Source: Embiotoca jacksoni (taxonomy: Eukaryota; Chordata; Actinopteri; Embiotocidae). From it: a stretch of DNA of 64,000 nucleotides. Numbering within the stretch: the first letter of the stretch is position 1; each line of letters opens with the position of its first letter. Under the pieces are notes generated by a model. The model was not told the DNA's origin and ran no database searches. It worked only from the letters and a program-made list of their open reading frames with translations. A program made the translations under genes and the position numbers. This document shows positions 1 through 11,300 of this stretch, one piece after another. The stretch covers positions 1,654,501-1,718,500 of the forward strand of contig JAKOON010000003.1 in assembly GCA_022577435.1 (NCBI GenBank), read 5' to 3'.

Positions 1-130
1 AATCATTGTTTGTGGCAGGAACAGGTGTAATCGAGCTGCAAGCGTCTTCATCCTTCCAGCAAAGTGTTGTTCACACACCGACACGCTGAGTGTTGTTTAA
101 AAGCAGTGTTTGACCCAGGTGGTCGTTCCT

Positions 131-188
<58 letters not shown>

Positions 189-194
189 TGCGTG

Positions 195-232
<38 letters not shown>

Positions 233-235
233 TGC
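131..235. repeat. (GT)n microsatellite, about 105 bp
   Basis: Nearly pure GT with a few GC interruptions at both the middle and the end. Apparent Cys-Val 'proteins' across it are repeat translations. Confidence 0.95.
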
Positions 236-1324
236 GCAGAGGGATTGTCTTTCGTACCCTTGGTGCTCACCTCGTGTCAGAGGTCATGTAACAGAACCTG
301 ATCCGACCACCAGATGCCTGCAACATGTACGCTCTGATTAAATTATGTGGAAGCAGAAGTCAAAGAGAGAAGATGCTGGTTGCCATGGAGGTTATTATGT
401 CCTGTCTGTCCTACCGCTTTTATTTCCTGGCTCCTTGTTGGAAGAAAATATAAGTGGGATTTTTACATATAAATAAATGTCTGTTTTCTGAGTCTGTCAC
501 CGTTAAATCTGTCTGAATATATCCCATGTTGTGTCTGGTGAGACATTCCCACCCCGGCAGAATGAATGCACTGAGCATGCTCTATGGGCACAGCACTGCA
601 CTATGGCTAACTTCCTGTTTAGCCTGATGCTAACTTGAATAGTGATAAAATAAGACTTTGTAAATGTTATCGGGCCGAACTAATCAAACTCTGACGGTAA
701 AACGGGTCATTTCACAGAACTTCTGCTACCTTTGGTTTCATTTATCCACTTTTGATCCACGACTGTAGCGATGGAGTCGTATGGAGACATAAGCACGTGT
801 TGTTGACGAGGGTTTTGCAATTACTCTGCGAGTAACACATTTGTTTTTGAACATCACATTTATTCTCCCTTAATGAATTTCTGTTGGTTTTTCCAGAATC
901 TAAAAATGTCTTTTCAGATCAAATTCAAATATGTAATTTGAAATGCTCGAATGTTTTGGTCATATTGACACCCGAGTTTGTCAGAGCGTTATAGAAGCAG
1001 CGACCGAGGCTCTGATCCTTATAATGAGTCATTAACGTCCGTTCTGCCTCCATGAAACAGAAAGAACTGCTTTTGATAGTTGGACCGTCAGCGTGCTGAA
1101 AATGAAATAATGCCGTTTAAAGTGCTGTCTGGTTGATGTGTGACTCTCGTCACCGGAGAAAACTCATGAATCATCCACCTCCGCAGCAATTAGAGGAACG
1201 ATTCAGAAATCAAGAGAAGACGGGTGGAAAGAAAGAATAAGACCGAATTTACAGGAGTTTAGATTTCAGGTGGGAAGTAAATATCTGGCCTGTTTTTCAT
1301 ATCAGATCAGAAACATGGTGAGTT

Positions 1325-1440
1325 ATTACATTTCATTACATTACATTACATTTATCTGACGCTTTTATCCAAAGCGACTTGCAATAAGTTCATTTCAACC
1401 ATGAGGGTTCAAAACCAGAACAACAGGAATCAAGAAAATA
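1325..1440 (+). repeat. Dispersed teleost repeat fragment
   Basis: Begins with a short CATTA repeat, then a stretch containing GACGCTTTTATCCAAAGCGA followed by a CAACCATGAGGG motif. I recognise this as a very common teleost interspersed sequence from memory; its class is not certain. The 3' boundary is unclear. Confidence 0.5.
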
Positions 1441-1787
1441 TAATTTCTTCCAGAAAGCCAAACTACAAAGTTCTATCAGGAAGTTCCATTTTAAGATACT
1501 AAAGTTCTACTGTTCAAGATAAAGGAGGAAGCAGACAGACGTCTTCCTCAGCTCAGAAGAGGACGGAGATGTTGAGCGCCACTGAGGGAGAGAATGCAAA
1601 TAGAAGAGGAGAATAACACGTCGGAGAGAAGTTGAGTTTATGATGATGCTCGGAGGAACGTCAGCCTTGAAAGTGTTGGAGAGGAACGGCTGCTCTGACG
1701 ACTGGAACAAAATGTTTCTGTCTCTGAGACGAACACAGCTGATGGAAAACATCCTCCACGCTGCTGTTGCTCACCGGTCCTGATGCT

Positions 1788-1938
1788 GACAGCTGATCAG
1801 ACAGCTGATCAGACAGCTGATCAGACAGCTGATCAGACAGGTGATCAGACAGGTGATCACAGGTGATCACACAGGTGATCAGACAGGTGATCACAGGTGA
1901 TCACACAGGTGATCAGACAGGTGATCACAGAGCTGATG
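1788..1938. repeat. Minisatellite of CAGCTGATCAGA / CAGGTGATCACA units
   Basis: About twelve units of 10-14 bp. The first units carry CAGCTG and the later ones CAGGTG, each beside the palindrome TGATCA. Every unit therefore contains a CANNTG E-box. Confidence 0.95.
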
Positions 1939-1954
1939 ACGGGAGCAGATTACA

Positions 1955-1983
1955 TAAAAAAAAAAAAAAGGAAAAAAAAAAAG
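1955..1983. repeat. A-rich purine tract
   Basis: Two A runs separated by GG, just after the minisatellite. Confidence 0.8.
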
Positions 1984-2082
1984 AAACATCCAGCAAAAGT
2001 CGACCATAACATCAAAAATCCTGCAGAGCATTTGTTGGAAAGACGATACACAGAACAACGATGTCCTCTGAGGTGCCTTTCT

Positions 2083-2105
2083 GCACACACACACACACAC
2101 ACACG

Positions 2106-2188
<83 letters not shown>
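2083..2188. repeat. (CA)n microsatellite, about 106 bp
   Basis: CA repeat with scattered CG interruptions. Confidence 0.95.
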
Positions 2189-2191
<3 letters not shown>

Positions 2192-2649
2192 GGCCGAATG
2201 CAGTTCTAGTTTTCTAGTTTGATGGATGGAAACGCGCTGCAGATGAGGTCATTTCTCTGAGACGGGACGAGGTGAGACTGCAGACGACAGCGATGGGACG
2301 CTGAGACGAGTGGGACGGCAGGACATTAATTGCGGGAGACAGCGGGCGGGATCAGCTGAGGAGACGGTCTCGTCCCTTCGTCTCCCGTCGTCACCACTCG
2401 GAGACGGACGGCCTTAAGAGACCGTGATGAAACATTGGCGTGAGGTCCCGCCGGCAGGACGCCGAGTTAACTACTGAAGTCCCCGCTGGCCTTGACTGCC
2501 AGTGATTGAAACGAACCTTGAAATCCTCCATGGACAAGTGTCTCCAAATCTAACGTGGACGCTGCGTCGACCAGACTCTAGTCATTATATCTCAGCCGTC
2601 CCGTCCTCGTAAACACCATATCTCAAGAAAGGCGTGAGGGGAGGGGGGC

Positions 2650-2668
2650 AGGTCAAAGGTCAAGGTCA
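2650..2668 (+). promoter_or_regulatory. DR1 plus adjoining half site (AGGTCA x3)
   Basis: AGGTCA, one spacer A, AGGTCA, then a third AGGTCA with no spacer. DR1 is the classic RXR-heterodimer/HNF4/COUP-TF arrangement. Function is not shown; it sits in repeat family C. Confidence 0.4.
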
Positions 2669-2808
2669 CCATGACCCCACTTTGACACATTCACATGAAC
2701 ATCATATCTTAAGAACGCCTGGATGGATTTTCTTCAAATGTGGCAGAAACATTCACTTGGCATCAAGGAGGAACTGATTCGAGTTTGATGGTCAAAGGTC
2801 AAAGTTCA

Positions 2809-2823
2809 AGGTCACTGTGACCT
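2809..2823. promoter_or_regulatory. Perfect consensus estrogen response element
   Basis: AGGTCACTGTGACCT is an exact inverted repeat of AGGTCA with a 3-bp spacer. It is preceded at 2791-2808 by two further half sites. The match is exact, but occupancy is unknown and the site lies in repeat family C. Confidence 0.45.
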
Positions 2824-2945
2824 CATGTCCCTCTCGTCCACCTGTCTCGTTCTCGTGAAAGCAATATCCAAAGAACGCTTTGAGGGAATTTCTTTAAAAC
2901 AGTCACTTGGTACCAACAATGGGCTGATAAGATTATGGTAGTGAA

Positions 2946-2958
2946 AGGTCAAAGGTCA
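2946..2958 (+). promoter_or_regulatory. DR1 nuclear-receptor motif
   Basis: AGGTCA-A-AGGTCA in the third unit of the same repeat. Confidence 0.35.
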
Positions 2959-3670
2959 AGGCCACTGTCCCATCATATGGGCCCATGCTCATGAACACGA
3001 TATTTCAGGAAATCTTTGAGGGAATTTCTTTAAATTTGGTGCAAATGTTCATTTTAACTCAAAGACGAACTGATTATATTTTGGTGGTGAAATGTCGAAC
3101 AAACATGAACTGCAGGTAAACTACAACCTGAGTGTTCAGCGGAGGCGTCCAACAGTCAGACAGACATTCTAGTTTCCTTCTTGGTTTTGATCCGACCGCC
3201 TCGTCTCGTCAGCTCTGGCCTCCGCTTCTTGAAAGCGTTCAGGCCGGTCACGGAGCCAGGATCCGTTATCACAGCGTAGCAGATGGAAGCGATTCATAAT
3301 TGATGTTGATTCTCGAAGTGTTTGCAGGGATGAAGGAGCATCGAGCAGAAGGATGCTGTAAGAGAACCGAGCCGCTGTACGTCCCAGCGAAGGATGAAGT
3401 CACGCGTTCTCCTCTGAGGACTGAAGTGTTGTAACGAGGGCACAGAACAGAAATCACGTTGCATTCATGCTATAGAAACAGGGATTGTGTTAAAATGTCT
3501 TCTGTGAGGTGCAAACATTCAGATCTTCCTCCACATTCACTCGGCCTACATGCAGGAAGTGGAATCTCATCCCGCTCTGCTTTGGCAGCAGTTGTCAGCC
3601 TGCTGTCCAGACTTGCTCTTTGCCCGAGGCGTTGTAGCCATCTGTTGGACAAGTCTTTCAAACAGACGAG

Positions 3671-3708
<38 letters not shown>

Positions 3709-3710
3709 CT

Positions 3711-3762
<52 letters not shown>
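3671..3762. repeat. (GT)n microsatellite with one interruption
   Basis: GT repeat broken by ATCTCTCT. A 188-codon open frame runs across it but has no recognisable homology outside the repeat. Confidence 0.95.
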
Positions 3763-3764
<2 letters not shown>

Positions 3765-6336
3765 CATGCATTTTCTCAAGCGCACGCGTGTTCTTGCAAG
3801 CTGCTTCCATTTCCTCCTCGATGGGTCCTGAGAATAGGAAGTGGCACATGTGTCTCTCGGAGGGCCTCTGGTCTCAGTCCGGTTTGGCACATTAGTCGAC
3901 GCGTAGCTGAGAAGAACAGGCGGCATCGGGCCGGCTCGCGGTCGGTACGTGGGCGGCTCGTTGGAGGAAGAGTTGGAGAAATGATGGAGAATGAAATTGA
4001 TTGGATTAGAGAAGAAAGGCAGTGAAGCCGGGGAGAGACGGAGAAGTGATGATGGCTGTTTTAGAGATGCGTTAGTTCATTCGGGTGGAGGTGCCAGCTT
4101 TCCCTCCCTAACGCTGCAAACTTCATCTCTACTTTTGTGTCTTTGTGTTCCCAGTTTTTGTTTATTGCTTTACTTCCTCATCTTGTATGTTCAGTGGGCT
4201 GCGTGTTAGCGGGGGATTTGCAGAATTGGAGCCTCTCATTTGTTGGATCTCAGGCCGAGAGGCTGAGAGCTGATGTCTAACGGTGGGACGAGCCCGGCCG
4301 ACACCATTATTCCTCTGAGGAAGAAGGAAAAATGACAACAAGTGAGCTGAACAATGATCAGTCTCAGTTTCTACGGGTGGATATCGATGTTTGGCTCTGT
4401 TGTCCTGAGAGTCGAGATTTAAAACCAGCCTGTGTACCTGATTTTACCGGCCGGCCGTCACCGAGAGGTCACATATTGATTTATTCAGCAGGTCTGGTCT
4501 GAAGTGGAGACAGGAAGGACCAAAGGGACGTCCCATTACAGATCAATGGGCCGGTGAGCCCTCTTTTATTAATAGTTTAAAACTTTTCCTTCTAACTTTT
4601 ACGACATTCACAGCGGCAGTGTAAGAAATTTGTTTTGAAAGTGAATTGTTTACATGACAAATTAAATGAATATGTAAATGAGCAACACATCGTCATTAAA
4701 CTGCAGTAGTACGATGTGTTTTGGATATTTTGAACAGCTTGTAACATACTGGGAGAGTCGCTCAAAGATCCTCCAGACGTGTTTATATATAGTCAAATAA
4801 TCGACTTTGAAAAATAATTTCTGTTAAACTATCTTGCAGAAATCTTCAAAATGACTTCTTCTCACTTGTTTAAAATTCCACAATCTCTAAATATGGAAAT
4901 ATATTTCATTTCTGAAATTAAACTGATGGACACAGTTCAACTCTCCTCTAATCAGTAGTGAGATGATAGATCTTCTAGGAGACCGGCTGGCGAGAGCAGT
5001 TGTCCTGCTGACTGACAAGGAGGCGGAGCCTTGTGAATAACGTGCGGTTCTGATTGGAGGAGTCCGAGCCTGAACTCCCACAGCGGGCCTGTGTTCTCGG
5101 CTCTCAGGGGCCCACACTGCTGCCTTTGTGTGGCGCTGCCGGTCCCACCAGGACGACTCACACTTGCTCCAAACACAGCACAGGCCTTAATGCAAAGGGG
5201 GGGCGGGGCTTTGAGAGGGCTGCAGGATGCTGACGGTGAGTTGGTCACGAGTCTCCACACATAAACAGCGTGAACAACTTTTCATTCTCGACTTTTCTTT
5301 TATCCCCGGACTTGTCCGTTTCATCTCGCTTTACCGACTAACAAAACTCTGGAGACGCTGCGGGCGTGTCGGGAATCCTCACGGCGTTTCATCACTGGTC
5401 AAACGTGGGAGTCGATGGAGCTGCTCTCACATCCTGAAAGTCCTTATTAGGGCGTAGGTGTCACCATTAACCAAAAAGACGAGTGGATATAAAAGTAACG
5501 CTCTTGTTTTCAGCACTCGAGACCAACAGCTCTCACAAATGTCCAGTTTGACATCTGAAGGTCGTCCGCTCCCGGACCACCTCGGAGACGTCCGACACCT
5601 CGGACAGCGACAGGTGCTGCCTCCCTTTTATGGTCATTACTTCCTGTCTGGTTGGAACCGAGCTGCTGACACAACAAACATGAAGACTGAGGTGAAGCTC
5701 GGCGTGCCAGTAAAAGCCTTCACGGCTGTGAGGCTGTAACATTCACACCTCCGGTTGTATTTGAAGCGTCCTGCTGGGCGCTCGGAGCCTGAAACCGCCC
5801 GTCTGCACGGCGGCAACACGCATCTCCTCTGGGACCTCAATCATAATTGTATTTCAATCCTGATCAGCACCGTGCTCATCTGATCCCCACTTCCAGGTGC
5901 GATCATTTGGGTCCTAATAAAGCCCAGAACACAAAACCATTGCGTCCCACGACGCCTCTGAACACAGCAGTCATTTCCTTTATCGGCTCTCTGACATTTA
6001 ACTTAATGAAAGCAGCGGCTTCCTGGAGCAGCAACACTTTGTTTTAGATTTGTCACATGACCCGAGGGGATCCGTGTGCTCTCGCTCCTCTTCTGTAATT
6101 AGTGGAGCTTCTTTCGTCTGCGGCCACCTGAGACTTCGGGCCGATCCTGGTTCTGTCTGGACGTTGAAGGGAGGGCGTCCAGAAAGGATGTCAGTCACTC
6201 GGTGTGTCCGTCATCTGACCTCAATACGTCTCGTGAATGACACCAGCCTCCGTTTGTGATATCGTCCGTCTGTCACGGGTCGGGCCCCCCCTCTGTCCTG
6301 CTACAGCTGGACCCCCATAGTCCCATGGGCTCGCTG

Positions 6337-6403
6337 GCTCCGGCTCACCTGGCACCGGTTCACCTGGCACCGGTTCACCTGGCACCGGTTCACCTGGCTC
6401 CAC
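6337..6403. repeat. 15-bp minisatellite
   Basis: About four copies of GGCACCGGTTCACCT in tandem. The unit length is a multiple of three, so both strands stay open across it. Confidence 0.9.
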
Positions 6404-6577
6404 CTCCCTGTTGGTTCTGTTGGTCTCATTATGACCCGTCAGTAATCGGACAGCTTCCGCAGTCTTGCTGAGAGATTTACAAATTCCCTGTTGCTTCTCC
6501 TTGTTGTACATGTCGTCACTCTAAAACTCTCTTCCTCCGCAACACACAAAGAAATAGATGATCTGCACACACACATT

Positions 6578-6677
6578 CTTCTCTTCCTTCTTCTTCTCCT
6601 CCTCCTTCTCCTTCTCCTCTTTCTCCTCCTCCTTCTCCTTCTCCTCCTTCTTCTCCTTCTTCTTCTTCTCCTTCTAC
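6578..6677. repeat. Pyrimidine tract (CTT/CTC)n
   Basis: About 100 bp of almost pure C and T on the plus strand, coding only poly-Leu or poly-Phe in translation. Confidence 0.95.
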
Positions 6678-6888
6678 TCCGCCTCGTCTTCGACGAATTG
6701 TTGAATTAAATGTGTCTTTTCTTTTCTCCTAAATAAAAGTCTATCACCTGGTTCGAAGGTTTATCTCTGTGACGATGGTGCACTCGGTTACTACGGTTAC
6801 CATTGTGGTTACTGTAGAGAGCCTCTGGTCACTGCTGAGTCATGAAATGTTTTTCCAAACAGTCTTTGGAAAGAACTCGTGTTGACTG

Positions 6889-6889
<1 letters not shown>

Positions 6890-6983
<94 letters not shown>
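6890..6983. repeat. Compound (GT)n(GA)n microsatellite
   Basis: About 24 GT dinucleotides pass directly into about 22 GA dinucleotides. Confidence 0.95.
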
Positions 6984-6987
<4 letters not shown>

Positions 6988-7201
6988 TGACACTTCCTGT
7001 CTCTGTTTTTCTGCAGGTCAGGAGAAGTTTTGTGTTTTACAGTCGAACCATTTGAACATCAGACAGTTTCCACTTCGTCCAGTAAAGAGAGCTGCTGGTT
7101 ATTTGTTAATCAAAGCAGCAGCGTCACGAAGCTGAGAGTCAAAAACCACCGCTGACTTCTAACAGTTATCAGATTCAGCTGGACAAACTCCAAAGGGCAT
7201 G

Positions 7202-7206
<5 letters not shown>

Positions 7207-7251
<45 letters not shown>
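7207..7251. repeat. (GT)n microsatellite
   Basis: About 22 uninterrupted GT dinucleotides. Confidence 0.95.
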
Positions 7252-7253
<2 letters not shown>

Positions 7254-8338
7254 CTCCACACTTGTTTTTAGTTTTGAATCTGTCTCGCCTTATTTGAGCA
7301 CTTTAAATAGTGATTTGCTTTTGTACCATTTTTTCTGGACTTTGGTTGGTTGAAAGTGTGTCTCTCTCTCCAGGCATCCCAAAAGGCAAACTGGATATTT
7401 AGATGACAACTTGATGAATTCAGAGTTCTTGGTTATTATTTTAGTGTTTAAACCTCAGAGATCGTTAAATAAGTTTGTGTGCAGACTTTTAATAGAAGAC
7501 ATATTTTACTTCCATGACGTTCTGGCTTTAAACCGTCTGTGATATGATTAATTTATTTGAGTATTTCATCTGCATTCTGACAGAATAACCAGATTAATAT
7601 TGAGTGCACACTTCTGTTGACTCAGAGAGAGTCTGTCTTCCTTTAGTGTAACAATACGACAGACTGAACAGCAGAGCTGAGTTGGACCTTCGTCAGCATG
7701 AGAGCGTCCCGGTGCGTCTGAATATATCGTCCTCTCAGACCTTCGACTCTCGTGCTGTTTTTTTTTTAGTTTTGTTGCATTTAAACGACACCACACCTTT
7801 AAATCTTTAAAGTCTTTATATGTTTATTAAAAGTGTTTATTAAAAAGCAGACTCGTCTCTGATGCAGCAGCCCGTCTGAACTCCATGGAGGAGCTGACAG
7901 CTGTCTGTGGAAAATGTCCCGGCCCACTCGGACCCGCGGGCTGCACTGAGCATGTGCGTAGTAGTGTATTTTGAGGGTCATCCCAGAAAGACTCCTCCCC
8001 AGGGTGAGTTGTGAGTGCAGAGTGCACTGACAGGCCCCCCCTGGGTGTGTGTGTAGTGTGTAGTGTGTGCAGTGTGTGTAGTGTGTGTTAGGTTCCTTGT
8101 GGCAGATGAGCTCTCTGAGGTCGCCTCGGGCCGTTAGAATAAACAGCAGCGGATAAGAAAAGTCTGGATCCATTAAAACGTTCACCAGGATGAAGAGACG
8201 TAAAGAAAGAGTCCAGATGTGAGGAGGAGGGAGGGGAGGGGAGGGGGGTCCAGATGTGAGGCGGCCCCACTGGTTGCCTGTTTACATGTCTCCTCTCAGC
8301 AGCGTATTTTTAACCTGATGTCTTTGTTCTCTCTGCAG

Positions 8339-8381
8339 GTGCTGGCGAGTCGGGGAAGAGCACCATTGTGAAGCAGATGAA
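8339..8381 (+). CDS. gnai2: gnai2 coding exon 2 (P-loop)
   Basis: 43 bp between CTCTGCAG and GTGAGT. Encodes residues 40-54, GAGESGKSTIVKQMK, the phosphate-binding loop with Lys46 and the Mg-binding Ser47. The first codon (Gly40) and last codon (Lys54) are split by introns, as in all Gi genes. Confidence 0.97.
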
Positions 8382-11300
8382 GTGAGTGACTCCTCATTGT
8401 TTGGCTTTTCCTCCCATCGTGAATACCCACTTCATATATTTTAACAGCAAAAGTACACAGACTATATACAGTGGGTACGGAAAGTATTCAGACCCCTTTA
8501 AATTTGTCACTCTTTGTTTCATTGCAGCCATTTGCTAAAATCAAAAAAGTTCATTTTATTTCTCATTAATGTACACTCAGCACCCCATCTTGACAGAAAA
8601 AAACAGAAATGTAGAAATTTGTGCAAATTTATTAAAAAAGAAAAACTGAAATATCACATGGTCATAAGTATTCAGACCCTTTGCTGTGACACTCATATTT
8701 AACTCACATGCTGTCCATTTCTTCTGATCCTCCTTGAGATGGTTCTACTCCTTCATTGGAGTCCAGCTGTGTTTAATTAAACTGATTGGACTTGATTAGG
8801 AAAGGCACACACCTGTCTATATAAGACCTTACAGCTCACAGTGCATGTCAGAGCAAATGAGAATCATGAGGTCGAAGGAACTGTCCAAGGAGCTCAGAGA
8901 CAGAATTGTGGCAAGGCACAGATCTGGCCAAGGTTACGAAATAATGTCTGCAGCACTCAAGGTTCCTAAGAGCACAGTGGCCTCCATAATCCTTAAATGG
9001 AAGAAGTTTGGGACGACCAGAACTCTTCCTAGACCTGGCCGTCCAGCCAAACTGAGCAATCGTGGGAGAAGAGCCTTGGTGAGAGAGGTAAAGAAGAACC
9101 CAAAGATCACTGTGGCTGAGCTCCAGAGATGCAGTAGGGAGATGGGAGAAAGTTCCACAAAGTCAACTATCACTGCAGCCCTCCACCAGTCGGGGCTTTA
9201 TGGCAGAGTGGCCCGACGGAAGCCTCTCCTCAGTGCAAGACATATGAAAGCCCGCATAGAGTTTGCCAAAAAACACATGAAGGACTCCCAGACTATGAGA
9301 AATAAGATTCTCTGGTCTGATGAGACCAAGATTGAACTTTTTGGCGTTAATTCTAAGCAGTATGTGTGGAGAAAACCAGGCACTGCTCATCACCTGCCCA
9401 ATACAATCCCAACAGTGAAACATGGTGGTGGCAGCATCATGCTATGGGGGTGTTTTTCAGCTGCAGGGACAGGACGACCGGTTGCAATTGAAGGAAAGAT
9501 GAATGCGGCCAAGTACAGAGATATCCTGGAAGAAAACCTCTTCCAGAGTCCTCTGGACCTCAGACTGGGCCGAAGGTTCACCTTCCAACAAGACAATGAC
9601 CCTAAGCACACAGCTAAAATAACAAAGGAGTGGCTTCGGAACAACTCTGTGACCATTCTTGACTGGCCCAGCCAGAGCCCTGACCTAAACCCAATTGAGC
9701 ATCTCTGGAGAGACCTGAAAATGGCTGTCCACCAACGTTCACCATCCAACCTGACGGAACTGAAGAGGATCTGCAAGGAAGAATGGCAGAGGATCCCCAA
9801 ATCCAGGTGTGAAAAGCTTGTTGCATCATTCCCAAGAAGACTCATGGCTGTACTAGCTCAAAAGGGTGCTTCTACTCAATACTGAGCAAAGGGTCTGAAT
9901 ACTTATGACCATGTGATATTTCAGTTTTTCTTTTTTAATAAATTTGCACAAATTTCTATATTTCTGTTTTTTTCTGTCAAGATGGGGTGCTGAGTGTACA
10001 TTAATGAGAAATAAAATGAACTTTTTTGATTTTAGCAAATGGCTGCAATGAAACAAAGAGTGAAAAATTTAAAGGGGTCTGAAAACTTTCCGTACCCACT
10101 GTATATACTGAAGCTTTTCTAATATTTATTTGAGGAGTATAAGCATTATGTAATTCATAAACATAGATTCGCATTAGTAGCATTAATACCTCCTGAAATC
10201 ATCAGGAAGTAGTTCAGCGTCTTTCATTCGTGATCTCATGCATGAACAACACGTGAATTAAACTTGAACTAAAATGAGTACATCATAAATTATTATGATT
10301 TATTAAAACATGATCAGGATGAATTCTTTGCAAACTTCCTGATGATTTCATGAGATTAATTCATGAAGTCCTGCAGGAATGAGTTCATAATAATTCATTC
10401 ACCCTGAAGGGAAGTGTTACCCTGATATTGAAAGATTAAAGCATCACGTCAGTTTATGGATAATAAAAATACAAACATAACATCACATGTTTGAATCTCA
10501 GCATTCATCCTTCTCTCATGTTTTTATTCATCATCATATTTCATAAAGTGTATTTCCATCCACACTTTTTTTTTAATGTGGATTCTCACTTTTGTCTGAA
10601 TCTAAAAGTGGAAATATTTTTTTTCTGCTTGAGGTGGAAATGATGAATGAATAAAGGCAAAAGGAGACAAAGTGCAATAAAATGAGATTTAGTGAATAAA
10701 TCACATATCAAACATGTGACTTCAATAAAGAGACAAAAAATTGTAGCAGAGAACTTTTTCAATATAATACTGTGAAGAAATTAGCATCCAACATTTATTA
10801 TCATTTTGTATGTTTGGTTGATATTTTCCTAAACTTCAGATTAAACCTGAAACTGTCAGACAACAGTTTTTTTTTGTCTAAATAACCTGAGATGTGAAGC
10901 GATGAGATGGAGGGGGCGTTGAAACACTAGTTTACTTTGTGTTCGTGTCCTCTGAGCTCTGATTACTGTGTATTGAAGCATAGATGAAGCTGCTGGTTTC
11001 CTGGCGCCAGTCTCTCTGAAACGCTCGCTAATTGTCCTCAAAGCAAGTGTTGAGAAGACGGTGCTACATGAGCATCTCCACCCCGTGAATGCATGAAAGA
11101 ATATCCCAGTTTCTTGCCGTCCCCGAAGAATAAAATCGATTTAAAACCACTAATCACGTCACACAAACTCACATTCAGTCCTGTAAAGTTGGCAAACATC
11201 CACATCAGTGAAAACTCCGCCGTGCTTCAGGTTTTTGATGTAAAATTAGTCCCAAACAACTCTGTGTTCCTTTGAAAGATGCACGAATAATACATTTAAT

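Larger units (their letters stand above)
2598..3105 (+). repeat. Family C: tandem AGGTCA-rich fish repeat, about three units
   Basis: Three degenerate units of roughly 140-155 bp, each with GGTCAAAGGTCAA, a TGAACA/ATATC block, GAGGGAATTTCTT and ACTGATT...TTTGGTGG. Related pieces lie at 58,780-58,883 and, reversed, at 46,960-47,150. Similar sequence is common in fish genomes to my knowledge. It brings in clustered nuclear-receptor half sites. Confidence 0.8.
1..8338 (+). other. gnai2 intron 1 (3' part) with repeats; no exon seen
   Basis: No sequence resembling Gi exon 1 (MGCTxSAED start, KLLLLG end) was found on the plus strand, so this stretch is inferred to be intron 1. It holds GT/CA microsatellites, a CAGCTGATCA minisatellite, a fish repeat near 1,325, an AGGTCA-rich repeat at 2,600-3,100, a 15-bp minisatellite near 6,340 and pyrimidine and GA tracts. 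The open frames here are short and unrelated to known proteins. If exon 1 were found inside the window this label would change. Confidence 0.7.
8469..10101 (+). mobile_element. Complete Tc1/mariner (Tc1 branch) transposon
   Basis: 1,633-bp element flanked by TA on both sides (8467-8468 and 10102-10103). Its inverted repeats of about 214 bp (8469-8682 and 9888-10101) start CAGTGGGTACGGAAAG and differ at about three positions by eye, with no indels. Each holds an outer and an inner direct repeat around AAGTATTCAGACCC, the IR/DR layout known from Sleeping Beauty-type elements. The single transposase frame between them is open. Near-identical repeats and the open frame point to recent insertion. 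It lies in the sense direction within gnai2 intron 2. The exact named family cannot be fixed without a repeat database. Confidence 0.96.

Noticed and set aside
132..341. Cys-Val repeat proteins across (GT)n tracts here and at 3,671, 50,752, 53,291 and 57,267
   Set aside because: They are translations of microsatellites, open in every frame, with no coding sequence beside them.
1761..1780. GCTGCTGTTGCTCACC as the end of gnai2 exon 1
   Set aside because: The upstream bases do not encode the expected EVKLLL sequence or any Gi N terminus, and no GT donor follows in phase.
3459..4025. 188-codon open frame
   Set aside because: Runs through a GT repeat and shows no recognisable protein on either side.
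6337..6403. Possible collagen-like or antifreeze-type repeat peptide from the 15-bp units
   Set aside because: Only four units, no signal peptide, no splice context and equally open on both strands.
6740..6760. GGTTCGAAGG as a tRNA B-box
   Set aside because: No matching A-box or cloverleaf stems around it; no tRNA gene was seen anywhere in the window.
8934..9845. Minus-strand frames within the transposon
   Set aside because: Shadows of the Tc1 transposase gene.
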